Part shown: one piece after another, positions 44,301 through 51,848 of the stretch
How the letters are laid out: the number at the start of each line of letters is the position of its first letter
Numbering within the stretch: position 1 is the stretch's first letter
NCBI GenBank assembly: GCA_028285085.1
Contig: JANQQI010000132.1
Location: forward strand, 83,993 to 147,992
DNA from: Saprospiraceae bacterium
Lineage (GTDB): Bacteria > Bacteroidota > Bacteroidia > Chitinophagales > Saprospiraceae
Direction of reading: 5' to 3'
Length of the DNA stretch: 64,000 nt
Notes under the pieces: model-generated
What the model saw: the letters and a program-made list of their open reading frames with translations, nothing else
Told to the model about the DNA's origin: nothing
Database searches by the model: none
Position numbers and translations under genes: made by a program

Positions 44301-44352
44301 AGCCCGCCCAGATGGTTATCGGGTTTGGTTACAGCGCCGCGCCCTCGGTTGA
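41320..44352 (+). CDS. Two-component sensor kinase with Reg_prop propeller and Y_Y_Y domain
   Basis: A 1010-aa membrane kinase. A signal peptide (about 1-25) leads to a periplasmic double beta-propeller (about 30-690) with repeated Reg_prop signatures such as SLSTNSINHIFRDREDQIWIVTH and GLPAEAYYSILPDELGQLWLSSN. A Y_Y_Y domain follows (about 695-780, YNDNTVSFEFVALEYSNAAQNRYKYRLKNLDEDWV), then a transmembrane helix (WFYLLCILGISSLIYMLF, about 785-805). The HisKA_3 motif has His824 in ISSDLHDDVGT, and the HATPase includes ESITNIIRHSDADRV and TTGLGLSNIQMRAQQI. Such kinases usually sense polysaccharide or oligosaccharide cues. There is no response-regulator domain, so the NarL-type regulator upstream is the likely partner. 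The unusual length and the isolated setting, without SusCD genes, make the signal hard to predict. Confidence 0.94.
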   Translation: MKTRISLPCFIVLLCWCFTALIGQNWRLNFQHLSQSNGLSESVNAYVYKDSRGFIWASSLEGLNRFDGVEVKVYKRHPQNPNTLAGNLISSDFYEDEAGNLWFTTHEAIQCYRRQTDDFATYLLTDATGDTIREDYYAFHLSDNQFWVRTGLRQHGRVHLFSIDTQKNSILFPLNAHRCQVYTNSEDEITYLLSTMLPSNGTGLEWIRLQANKPPRRDTFFHQSKAGAWPKLRTKNAWIESDTSLWIGTDQGLLVFNPQSEAFQIFDGSPTELTGRIWDLAPYESHLLFVSTYEKGVWVFDREKRTFVDQIVHQSGQSGSLRDDVVRELYIDDHHNLWVSMWSYGLDYANLKKKKFRTLLAREQVDDRPIHIYGICETANGSILCGAAREQGLFMFNQAGALKQQFLPNRQQKGSLSTNSINHIFRDREDQIWIVTHFQLQLFNEQQGTFTTIGTEPAELHYIFQTKNGRLLLASQGIKEIVRGPEGYQIIPCPEFAGRSSEFLVIYQDRENRLYFSENGESLLIYREGNDGFVFETTLDGVGHCNAFQESVDGKNLWVASSYGVLKMPKDRPQDFRILNLSEDGLPAEAYYSILPDELGQLWLSSNHGLVVYQPQKKQYHRYGLADGLQGLEFNANAYLAASDGQFWLGGLNGLNVFQPTAIAPLPFSPQTYLKNILINDESRPLPATPGELPQLELSYNDNTVSFEFVALEYSNAAQNRYKYRLKNLDEDWVDNGNRGFARYPNIPAGKYQFQILSANSDGLWSTMPKTFDLTIHPPFWQRWWFYLLCILGISSLIYMLFQYRLQQILKLERMRIKISSDLHDDVGTILSGLAMQTEILELKARQEDKPKLQRIGEMSRNAMSRMRDTVWAIDARKDRIENLLDRMVEHAEEVLAPADIHYDIQTKGLDLRQKLPTQLRQNLYLIYKESITNIIRHSDADRVTIKLLNEGSSFEMLIQDNGSFSQKDYKTTGLGLSNIQMRAQQINAQVECKARPDGYRVWLQRRALG

Positions 44353-44399
44353 CCACATCCAAATGTGGTTGGGGTCGAGCACTAGATGCTCTAGCTTTG
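44353..44399 (+). promoter_or_regulatory. Dyad 2 and TAGCTTTG promoter
   Basis: CCACAT-CCAA-ATGTGG (44353-44368) begins one base after the kinase stop. TAGCTTTG (44392-44399) matches the Bacteroidota -7 element perfectly, and its TTTG is 27 bp after the dyad end. TTGG (44369-44372), with 19-bp spacing, sits at the -33 position directly abutting the dyad. The ATG of the 51-aa ORF follows 47 bp after the -7. Confidence 0.7.
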
Positions 44400-44446
44400 T
44401 AAGGTAATCGAAGCTATCTCATTCACCCCAAAATTACCTTCCAGTC

Positions 44447-44602
44447 ATGTTACTTTTATTTATCCTCCTGATGTGCGGCCTGAAATTTGTATCGCAACTA
44501 GGGTGCTATTACTTCCACCGTAGCATCGCCCAGACGCCCAATCCAAAATCTACTCCAACGAAATCGTTGCCCCAATCAAATGCCTTGGCTCTCGTAAGCT
44601 GA
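44447..44602 (+). CDS. Putative 51-aa membrane peptide
   Basis: A short frame, too small for usual gene callers, beginning MLLLFILLMCGLKFVSQLG and ending with a polar Pro/Ser/Thr-rich tail (PNPKSTPTKSLPQSNALALVS). The first 20 residues form a hydrophobic helix, suggesting a small inner-membrane or secreted peptide; a Cys pair (Cys10, Cys20) lies near it. The gene has its own dyad-promoter (44353-44399) with a perfect TAGCTTTG -7, and its stop coincides with the start of dyad 3. The placement between two identically spaced promoters is the main evidence that it is expressed. The coding evidence is otherwise weak. Confidence 0.45.
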   Translation: MLLLFILLMCGLKFVSQLGCYYFHRSIAQTPNPKSTPTKSLPQSNALALVS

Positions 44603-44649
44603 CCACACGAAAATGTGGTCGCCATCCTCATGCTTTTCGTAGAACTTTG
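44603..44649 (+). promoter_or_regulatory. Dyad 3 and -7 element upstream of the GNAT-like gene
   Basis: CCACAC-GAAA-ATGTGG (44603-44618; one arm base differs from the other two sites) is followed 27 bp later by TTTG at 44646-44649 (GAACTTTG). The GNAT-like gene starts 48 bp after it. The spacing is the same as at dyads 1 and 2. Confidence 0.6.
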
Positions 44650-44697
44650 GTTTACCAAATGATCCGTAGCAAAACCTCAAAACGCTCATAAGAACGC

Positions 44698-45459
44698 ATG
44701 AAAACAAGTATCCGTATAACCTCAAATCACCTCACGGAAACACAAAAGGAAAGGATGTGGTCAATTTACAAACATTTTTACCACTACCCCAAGTCCCATT
44801 TTTTAAGCCGCATTGAAAGTAATACGCACTACGCTTTTTACTTCCGTGGCCAAGATATCGTGGGCTTTACCGGCCTCCGCATTAATACGATTCAGCAAGG
44901 CCGAACTTCCAATCTGTTGATGTACTTTGGCCAAACAATTATTCAGCCAGCCTACCGGGGGAATGCCCTGATCTTACGTACTGGCTTCATCCTGATCCGA
45001 AAATTTTGGAAAGCCTTTTTTCGCGGCAAGGTATACTTCTGGGCCGATGCCATTACTTACAAAGCTTATTTGGTCTTCGCACGTTGTTTAGCGACTTACT
45101 ACCCTTCATACCAAAGTAAAACGCCAGAAACCGTAAGTGCACTCATCGATCAATTGGGACAGCAATATTATGGAGAGAATTTTAATCCGGCTAGTGGTAC
45201 GGTGACCAAATCCGTCCACTACGTCAATGATCGAAGTGTAACCATCCACGAACAAGACTTACAGGACCCAGATATCCGTTTTTACGCGGACACCAATCAA
45301 CAACACGCTAAGGGCCACGGTTTGATTACTATTGCACCGGCTAATGTGAGGAATGTGCTACACATGCTTAGTCATTTTCTAAGGAAACAATGGCCAAACC
45401 GGCGCAAAAAATTATCCGCTCAGCCTTCAAACTCTCGTTATGCAAATTCAGCACATTGA
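44698..45459 (+). CDS. GNAT-like acyltransferase (tentative)
   Basis: A 253-aa protein. The arrangement HYAFYFRGQDIVGFTGLRINTI, a LMYFGQTIIQPAYRGNALILRTGFILIRKFW core and a following strand resembles a GNAT N-acetyltransferase: Gln/Arg-x-x-Gly-x-Ala is the acetyl-CoA loop, here QPAYRGNALI. The substrate is not predictable. The C-terminal 60 residues are basic and low complexity (RKQWPNRRKKLSAQPSNSRYANSAH). It lies 48 bp after a -7 TTTG with the shared dyad, and its last 20 bp overlap the enolase-superfamily gene, suggesting translational coupling. The acyltransferase reading is moderately supported; I could be wrong about the family. Confidence 0.6.
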   Translation: MKTSIRITSNHLTETQKERMWSIYKHFYHYPKSHFLSRIESNTHYAFYFRGQDIVGFTGLRINTIQQGRTSNLLMYFGQTIIQPAYRGNALILRTGFILIRKFWKAFFRGKVYFWADAITYKAYLVFARCLATYYPSYQSKTPETVSALIDQLGQQYYGENFNPASGTVTKSVHYVNDRSVTIHEQDLQDPDIRFYADTNQQHAKGHGLITIAPANVRNVLHMLSHFLRKQWPNRRKKLSAQPSNSRYANSAH

Positions 45460-46579
45460 AAGTCAGGCGCTGCACATTCCATTGCGCATTCGATTCTCTC
45501 AGGCGAACCAAAACACCGCTAGTTCTGAAGCCATTCTCGTTAAACTGACGAGTCAGGATGGGCACGTCGGATGGGGAGAAGCCTGCCCCAGGACTTACGT
45601 CACCGGAGAAACCGTAACTAGCGTACAACGAGACTTAGAGCAGATCAGTGATCAGCTGTGCTGTAGCCACTTCGAAACACTAGAAGATATTAAGCAATTT
45701 TTGCACAACCTCAGACCGGCTCAAGTCGGGCTTTCTACCCAATGTGCCCTGGAGTTAGCCTTACTTGATGCCTGGTCGTGTCGCCAAGGACGAAGTTTGC
45801 ACGATATTTTTGCGGTGCAGCCGAGTGATAGTTCCTATTCCGCCATCTTGCCTTTGCAGCACTTCGACGCTGCGATAGAACGTCTTTCTGCTTTTACTTT
45901 TTCCAGCTGCAAGCTAAAAGTAGATCAAGATATCCACAAAAGTCTGGATCGCATTCGTGTCATTCGTGAGCGCTGGGGATCAGATATTTCCATTCGAATT
46001 GACGCTAATTGCGGCTGGAACCAGTCGCTCGCTCGTCAGCAAATCCCACACTTTCTGGCTGTCGGAGTACAGAGTTTCGAACAGATTCTACCTCGGGATA
46101 TGGAAGTAGAACTAGGCCCGCTCACCGCAGAATTCGAAAAGGATGCCTGGCTTATGGTCGATGAATCGCTGACCAGTATGGAAAGTGCTCAATGCCTGAT
46201 CGAACAGCGACAAGGCAATGCGTTTAATTTAAAACTGTCAAAAAACGGGGGCTTGTTTGCCACGCAACGCATCTATCAGCTTGCACAAGCCCACGGCATA
46301 CCCTGCCAACTCGGAGCACACTACGGCGAAAGTTCTATTTTGACTAGCGCTGGTTTTTTGTTTCACGATCTGGCGCCCAATCTCACCGCTTTAGAAGGTG
46401 GATTTGGCGATTATTTATTGGAGCAGGACCTCTGCACGGTTTCTTTGAAGTTTAGTCGCAAGGGATCAATCACGGCCGAGCAATGGCTAAGATGGCAAAA
46501 TAACCGCCCCGGCTGGCTGCCTGTGGCATTAGATGATCACTGGATAAAAGAAAAGGATTCATCCCGACTAGCAGGATGA
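45440..46579 (+). CDS. Enolase-superfamily epimerase (dipeptide epimerase / muconate cycloisomerase type)
   Basis: A 379-aa mandelate-racemase/MLE subgroup enzyme. The KxK catalytic motif is Lys158-x-Lys160 (CKLKV). The metal ligands are Asp188 (RIDANCGW), Glu214 (QSFEQ) and Asp241 (MVDESL), and the second base is in NLKLSKNGG (Lys265/Lys268). All key positions are present, so it is probably active. The N-terminal capping domain covers about 1-130. L-Ala-D/L-Glu epimerase, other dipeptide epimerase or o-succinylbenzoate synthase activity is possible; the sequence alone does not decide. It is coupled to the GNAT-like gene by a 20-bp overlap, which fits a small pathway acting on an N-acylated amino acid or peptide (inference). 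Confidence 0.88.
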   Translation: MQIQHIESQALHIPLRIRFSQANQNTASSEAILVKLTSQDGHVGWGEACPRTYVTGETVTSVQRDLEQISDQLCCSHFETLEDIKQFLHNLRPAQVGLSTQCALELALLDAWSCRQGRSLHDIFAVQPSDSSYSAILPLQHFDAAIERLSAFTFSSCKLKVDQDIHKSLDRIRVIRERWGSDISIRIDANCGWNQSLARQQIPHFLAVGVQSFEQILPRDMEVELGPLTAEFEKDAWLMVDESLTSMESAQCLIEQRQGNAFNLKLSKNGGLFATQRIYQLAQAHGIPCQLGAHYGESSILTSAGFLFHDLAPNLTALEGGFGDYLLEQDLCTVSLKFSRKGSITAEQWLRWQNNRPGWLPVALDDHWIKEKDSSRLAG

Positions 46580-46583
46580 ATCC
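46555..46583 (-). terminator. Hairpin terminator overlapping the end of the epimerase gene
   Basis: A 10-bp perfect stem, GGATTCATCC (46555-46564) with GGATGAATCC (46574-46583). On the minus strand it runs directly into TTTTCTTTT, so it terminates the FG-GAP protein gene (stop at 46619). The plus-strand stop of the epimerase (46579) lies inside the hairpin, so the last codons of one gene encode the terminator of the other. Confidence 0.75.
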
Positions 46584-46618
46584 AAGGGGTTGAGTAGTTT
46601 TTCTAATTGTCAGACAGA

Positions 46619-48727
46619 TTATTTCAGCATCAAGCGCTCTACTTTTTGCTGACCAGCCGCATCGGACCAACGCAAGATGTAAATCCCCGGACTTAGTCCT
46701 CCGACCGATAAATCATGAGTCACGATATCTTCTACAGTAGCTGAATTCAAGATATGAGATTGCAATAAGCGACCATAAGCATCAAACAATTCAACTTGCT
46801 GCTCACCGACACTGCCTTGCAACTGTACCGTCACTTGCTCAACGGCGCTCGCCGGATTAGGGAACACGCGCAAGTGGCGGGCTGCGCCAAAAAAGACGAC
46901 CCGGGTATCACTGTAGCTGTACTGACCATCGACGTCTACTTGCCGCAAGCGATAGTAATTTGGCCCGGAAACAGGATCGCGATCCATAAAAGCATAAGCG
47001 TGCGCTTCGATGCTATTGCCCTGGCCTTGTACCCGTCCAATAGACGTAAAACCACGGCCATTGCTACTGCGCTCAATCTCGAAGTAGGCATTATTTTGCT
47101 CGCTGGCAGTATACCATTCTAAAGCCACTTCTGCACGCTTCGCGCGCGCCGTGAAGCTTTCTAGTTCTACCGGTAAAGCAGCAGTCTCCGCAATTGAATG
47201 CGTCATATCGATACCCAAACTATTGTAAGTATCAACAATACCAGATGGCCAGGTAATTTTCACCTGAGAAACGGAAGTGTTACTGCCAATACCAAAATGA
47301 GCGCAAACTTCATCACCTCCTCCCAGATTCGAACCACTACGCATCTCAAAGTGCTGGATCACCCCATCTGGCGTCGTGACTTCGATCTTAGAGCCGATGC
47401 CATCTTGATTACAGTTTACCCCTTCAAGGAAAAACCGAATATGGTGGTTTGAATTATTCACATCATTACGCAACAGCGAGATGCTACCGTCATAATTTAT
47501 TTTCAAAAAATCTAAATCACCATCATTATCATAATCCGCGTGTACCATAGTTCGAGTACGGCCATCATCGTCAAGTCCTAAGGTTGGCGCCATATCCGTG
47601 AAGGTATTATCTCCATTATTACGGAAAAGATGGCAAGGTTGATCTTGCTCACCCGCACTCAAACTCAAAGCACCAACGGCGACGACGAGATCTTGCCAGC
47701 CATCATTATCGTAATCCAAAAAGCTACATCCCCAAGAGAAATAAGTAGGATCTTGGATTGCAACACCGGAAGAAGCACCAATTTGTGAAAAGACGCCATT
47801 CGCATTCAAAAATACATTCATCGGTCCAACATCAGTGTAAGCGATATCCATCCAGCCATCGCGATTGATATCTCCGATCGCGATTCCCATTCCGTTACTA
47901 CAATCATCTTCCATGACCGTTGCACTCACCTCGGTAAAAGTCCAATCATTCACAGGATCTGTGCCACCGTCGTTGCGGAATACCTGCGTACCAAAGTTAT
48001 CGAAGGTATTGTTGAATACACAGTCATTGATCAAGATGATATCCAAATCATTATCCCGATCATAATCGGTCCAACCAGCGATAAATCCAGGATCGTCAAG
48101 TAGATCAAGATTTAGCAAGGTGGACACATCGGTGAAGGTTTCATCTCCATCATTAAGGAAAAGAAAGTCTTGTGCAGTCCCCCCGGAAGCACCCAAAACC
48201 GGAATATGGTGTGCTACGTAAAGGTCGAGGTAACTATCGCCGTTATAGTCTCCAAAAGAAGCAGACATTCCACGCGAATTCCCCGAAATCGACAGGCCGG
48301 AACCCGAGGTGATGTCCTGAAAAGAAGTACCGTTGATATTTTTCAGTAACACATCCGGGCCACCATTGGCCAAATAGATGTCTGGGTAGCCATCATTATT
48401 GATATCGGCGATAGCCACACCGCAGCCATCCCCACTAGCATCGGCCGCGCCTAATGCAGTTGCAACATCCGTAAAGGTGCCATTCCCGTTGTTTCGGTAC
48501 AAATTATTAGCGCTTTCGCGATTGGTGACATACACGTCAAGGTGACCATCGAGGTTGTAATCAAACCAAGCGGCTCCACTCCCAATCGGCATATCTGTTA
48601 GATCATCGATACCATCGTGTGCCGTCGAAATCCCCGCGGACACAGTAACATCGGTGAAGCCCTGGCCCAGCACGGCGGCCTGACACAAGAGCAGAATACA
48701 AGCTGTAAATAGTAAAGGTTTGTGCAT
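46619..48727 (-). CDS. Secreted FG-GAP/VCBS and UnbV-domain protein with T9SS tail
   Basis: A 702-aa protein from ATG 48727 (signal peptide MHKPLLFTACILLLCQAAVLG). A TTG at 48751 is the frame's first possible start but is unlikely. It has tandem FG-GAP/VCBS-type calcium-loop repeats, such as WFDYNLDGHLDVYVTNRESANNLYRNNGNGTFTDV and similar (about 45-410). An ASPIC/UnbV domain follows (about 425-500, GIGSKIEVTTPDGVIQHFEMRSGSNLGGGDEVCAHFGIGS), then a fibronectin-like module (LESFTARAKRAEVALEWYTASEQNNAYFEIERS) and a type A T9SS tail (RVFPNPASAVEQ to VERLMLK). Members of the CRTAC1 group are surface-exposed; no enzymatic site is apparent. Confidence 0.9.
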   Translation of the reverse strand: MHKPLLFTACILLLCQAAVLGQGFTDVTVSAGISTAHDGIDDLTDMPIGSGAAWFDYNLDGHLDVYVTNRESANNLYRNNGNGTFTDVATALGAADASGDGCGVAIADINNDGYPDIYLANGGPDVLLKNINGTSFQDITSGSGLSISGNSRGMSASFGDYNGDSYLDLYVAHHIPVLGASGGTAQDFLFLNDGDETFTDVSTLLNLDLLDDPGFIAGWTDYDRDNDLDIILINDCVFNNTFDNFGTQVFRNDGGTDPVNDWTFTEVSATVMEDDCSNGMGIAIGDINRDGWMDIAYTDVGPMNVFLNANGVFSQIGASSGVAIQDPTYFSWGCSFLDYDNDGWQDLVVAVGALSLSAGEQDQPCHLFRNNGDNTFTDMAPTLGLDDDGRTRTMVHADYDNDGDLDFLKINYDGSISLLRNDVNNSNHHIRFFLEGVNCNQDGIGSKIEVTTPDGVIQHFEMRSGSNLGGGDEVCAHFGIGSNTSVSQVKITWPSGIVDTYNSLGIDMTHSIAETAALPVELESFTARAKRAEVALEWYTASEQNNAYFEIERSSNGRGFTSIGRVQGQGNSIEAHAYAFMDRDPVSGPNYYRLRQVDVDGQYSYSDTRVVFFGAARHLRVFPNPASAVEQVTVQLQGSVGEQQVELFDAYGRLLQSHILNSATVEDIVTHDLSVGGLSPGIYILRWSDAAGQQKVERLMLK

Positions 48728-49187
48728 AACGTTTTCGTCTTTGTTTTGCAAAATGAAAAAACAAGAATTCCCAGGGTATGTCAGTGATTGTCGAAAAGAT
48801 AAAGAAAAGCTTCTATGTGCTCACAGCTTAGACAGTGCTCCATGTGAGCACTTCTTTTGCTTAAACTAATTGCTTCTGATTAGTGACCAGAAGCTCAAAT
48901 TTTTTATTTAAAATCGGATGGGAAATGGGGGATTGGAACAATCGGTCCTCTACCGATACTCGCAAGCCTTTTGTAAATATAAGAAAAAAAAGAAAGTATT
49001 GTAAAGTAGAAGACGTTTGAAATTTATAAAAATAATCATTCTACCCCATCAACAATAAGACTGCAATAGCCTTAAATCATACGCTTCGAACTATTCAAGT
49101 CGGCCACTCGAATAGTGCATTACATTCGTTCCCAACGAAATCTTTCATCTCAATTTAGAAGATAATCGCTTCTCGTTGGACCAATTC
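48728..49187. other. Intergenic region of 460 bp with an inverted repeat
   Basis: No gene supported. An 8-bp inverted repeat, GTGCTCAC (48817-48824) with GTGAGCAC (48844-48851), lies about 90 bp upstream of the FG-GAP gene and could be an operator or hairpin. A second, weaker inverted pair, CTATTC-N13-GAATAG, lies near 49090-49115, below the end of the GAF-protein gene. Confidence 0.45.
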
Positions 49188-51572
49188 TTATAAGATGACT
49201 TCCACTCGAATGGCCCGCAAGCCTTCAACGCCTTGCATACGATCCAACTCAAGATCTTCAATTTCGGGCTTGATGAGTCCTCGATTGACCATATGATCGA
49301 GATAGGTTTGATACTCTTGGCGATCTTTATCTTGTAGCCAGACAATCGCGATTTTTCCGGCTTGCGTCAATCGCTCATTAGTGCCCTTGATGTAAGCTTT
49401 ATCAATCCGCTTTTTGAGGATCTCGTAGCGTACATTGTAAGCGCCATCGACATCAAACTGCTTCTCATCCATATGGAAGCGGATACTCAAAGCATTATTG
49501 TAGACAAAGATGAGCTGCGCGGTGCGCAGCGTAACTGGGAATTGTTTTGCTTCTTGCTCAATCAAGCGCGTCAATTCGCACATCATCAGCAGCTGCCACA
49601 AGCGGAAATCTTTTAAGTAGAAATCGTTGAAGGTGCCATTTTCCAAAATCGATTGCCCCAAATAGAGATTATACTCTACGCCATCCGTTTCGTATTTCTC
49701 AAAGAAGTGAGGCATTATTTCCTGCATACGCTCCTCTTCCTGGCTCAGGAAATAACTAATGGTTTGATTGAGTAAGCTTACGCTTTCCTCGTAAGCCTTT
49801 CGGCGGCGGTAGACAATATTCAGCTGAGGATCAAGATAATCGATATAGTCCTGATAAGCTTCCTTTGACATTTCGGTATGTTGATCGTACAAACTGCGGA
49901 GCAATGGATGGATTTCACGGGTTAGGAGTTCAACGATCAGCGACTCATCACTAGAGACAAAGGCACCATCCGCCAAGCGACTTCGAAAACTTTCGACTTT
50001 TTCAAAATAGACATCTAATAAATCAAATGCCAACACCTCTCGCGTTTGTCGAATCAAGGTTTGTAGCCGCTCTAAATTATCAAGCATATCCGCAGCGATG
50101 GATTCGTTACGAAGACGAGAAGAGCCTACGATATCTGCCTGTCCGTAGATAGGATAAACTTGTTTAAACACAATAGGATCCAAATGCCCTTGCTTGCGTT
50201 CGACAACCTGCTGCCAGTAGAATTTGCTAGCCACTTCCCGGAATCGCCATTCCACACTAGGGTGGATAGACGTAAACTCTTGCTGCATGGTCAACTGCAC
50301 GGCTTCATCTGTAGCACGCAAGAAGCGAAGCGTCCCTTGCACATATAGGCCAATCATATCTTTGAGTTGCAACAAGGTCAACTGGTTGAACATAAATGTA
50401 CGCGGTCCACCCAATTCAAAAACACCAAAGATTTTTCCTTCTTTATCCCGCATCGGTACCAGCATCAGGCTACGCAGCCCTTTCTGATATAAAGCCTCCT
50501 CTATCGGCGCACGCTGTTTTTGTCGGGATAAATCACCAACGATAACGGCTTCGCCTTCCTCAACAACCTTTCTGTACAAACTAGTCGGGTCAACCAATGA
50601 AGCATCAAAAAGAGAACGATCCATCTGACGTATCAATGTCCAGCCTGCACTATCCACCCAGCTATTTGCTTTAAGCTTAACCGACCCCATTTCTAAATCC
50701 GGGAAATTGAGATACGATCGGAACAAACCCTGGATAGCTTGGAGGCCTTCTTGTAAATCTTCTTCTGCACCCTCTTCCTTGACGATCAGCTCGCGCATCA
50801 CGGATTGGATCTCTGATTGGGTAACATCGGATAAGAAGCCAATCAGGAATCCTTTAAAATGAAAGCGTTCGGGTGGCAAATACTTCTCCCAAAGTGCTTT
50901 ATCATCGAGATTATTTAGTAATTCTTGAATTTGACGCTTGGTGAGCTTTTTCAGAGGTTTCACCAACTCGATATCGATATAATCGAGTACAATATTAAAG
51001 CGAAGATGTTTTTCCAGGCCGGTTTCTCGATTTCGCAAAGCCATACCTTCCGAAAGATGAATATCAATTTCTTCTCCGTAGAATTCATTCAAAATCGCGG
51101 TCCCGGCAATAAGAACATCATGCATTTCCGAATGACGTACATCATCCGCTTCAAACTTGACTTCCCACTCATCGGAATCAATTAGTGAAGCAAATTCTTC
51201 CGTTTGAAAGGAGAACTCCCTTTTATCAAAAGGAGTCATGATCATTCCTAGTTGATTTTTATAAAAAAATGAAGGAAAGATAGACTGATAGAGAATGGCA
51301 AAGTCAGGATGCTCTGCTAATTCGGCCCAATTAATGACCTTCTCATTGGCTAGGCGTTGTTCAAACTTCTCCAGTAGTTCGATATTATCCCAAAGAATAT
51401 GATCTTGGTTGTCGCCTACCTGTTCTTTCAACGACTGGATATATGATGCAAAGCTAAATGTTGCCCGGTATAAAGATTCCGGCATTTGTTTCATCATCTC
51501 TCGATAGAAATTCAGTGGGAAGAACATTACTTCTTCCGGTAAAATAGGCCGATCTGGTATTTTTTGATTCAT
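49188..51572 (-). CDS. Large GAF-domain protein of unknown function
   Basis: A 794-aa cytoplasmic protein from ATG 51572. The frame runs 13 codons further to 51611, but the sequence MNQKIPDRPILPEEVMFF is the likely beginning. The central part (about 320-440) resembles a GAF fold: SLFDASLVDPTSLYRKVVEEGEAVIVGDLSRQ and LRSLMLVPMRDKEGKIFGVFELGG. The flanks are helical with no kinase, HTH or cyclase motif, so it senses or binds something without an attached output. The C-terminal 120 residues contain RTAQLIFVYNNALSIRFHMDE and KGTNERLTQAGKIAIVWLQDKDRQEYQTYLDHMVNRGLI. It is likely Bacteroidota-specific. Confidence 0.75.
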   Translation of the reverse strand: MNQKIPDRPILPEEVMFFPLNFYREMMKQMPESLYRATFSFASYIQSLKEQVGDNQDHILWDNIELLEKFEQRLANEKVINWAELAEHPDFAILYQSIFPSFFYKNQLGMIMTPFDKREFSFQTEEFASLIDSDEWEVKFEADDVRHSEMHDVLIAGTAILNEFYGEEIDIHLSEGMALRNRETGLEKHLRFNIVLDYIDIELVKPLKKLTKRQIQELLNNLDDKALWEKYLPPERFHFKGFLIGFLSDVTQSEIQSVMRELIVKEEGAEEDLQEGLQAIQGLFRSYLNFPDLEMGSVKLKANSWVDSAGWTLIRQMDRSLFDASLVDPTSLYRKVVEEGEAVIVGDLSRQKQRAPIEEALYQKGLRSLMLVPMRDKEGKIFGVFELGGPRTFMFNQLTLLQLKDMIGLYVQGTLRFLRATDEAVQLTMQQEFTSIHPSVEWRFREVASKFYWQQVVERKQGHLDPIVFKQVYPIYGQADIVGSSRLRNESIAADMLDNLERLQTLIRQTREVLAFDLLDVYFEKVESFRSRLADGAFVSSDESLIVELLTREIHPLLRSLYDQHTEMSKEAYQDYIDYLDPQLNIVYRRRKAYEESVSLLNQTISYFLSQEEERMQEIMPHFFEKYETDGVEYNLYLGQSILENGTFNDFYLKDFRLWQLLMMCELTRLIEQEAKQFPVTLRTAQLIFVYNNALSIRFHMDEKQFDVDGAYNVRYEILKKRIDKAYIKGTNERLTQAGKIAIVWLQDKDRQEYQTYLDHMVNRGLIKPEIEDLELDRMQGVEGLRAIRVEVIL

Positions 51573-51792
51573 AATCCAGCTTTTTCTCTTCTGTCTAGCG
51601 TTTGCAGACACCTTTTACCTTTTAAAACAAACGGATGAGAATACAGGTTCTAAGCCATTTCAAACTTAGAACGTGTTGGGGATTTGGTAATCGGACATCT
51701 TTGTGCGCTCATTGGTTACAAAGATCAAACCCTCCAAAACACTTTAAAGATACTCCAAAACTGGAAAAGATGGGGGATAGGATGAAATAACA

Positions 51793-51824
51793 ATAGCCCA
51801 ACTTCCTACCGGAAATCGGGCTAT
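51793..51824 (-). terminator. Intrinsic terminator of the Crp/Fnr gene
   Basis: ATAGCCC (51793-51799) pairs with GGGCTAT (51818-51824), with inner pairing TTCC/GGAA. On the minus strand it is followed by TGTTATTTC. It lies 25 bp after the stop at 51849. Confidence 0.65.
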
Positions 51825-51848
51825 AAAATGCAAAATTAACTCAACCGT

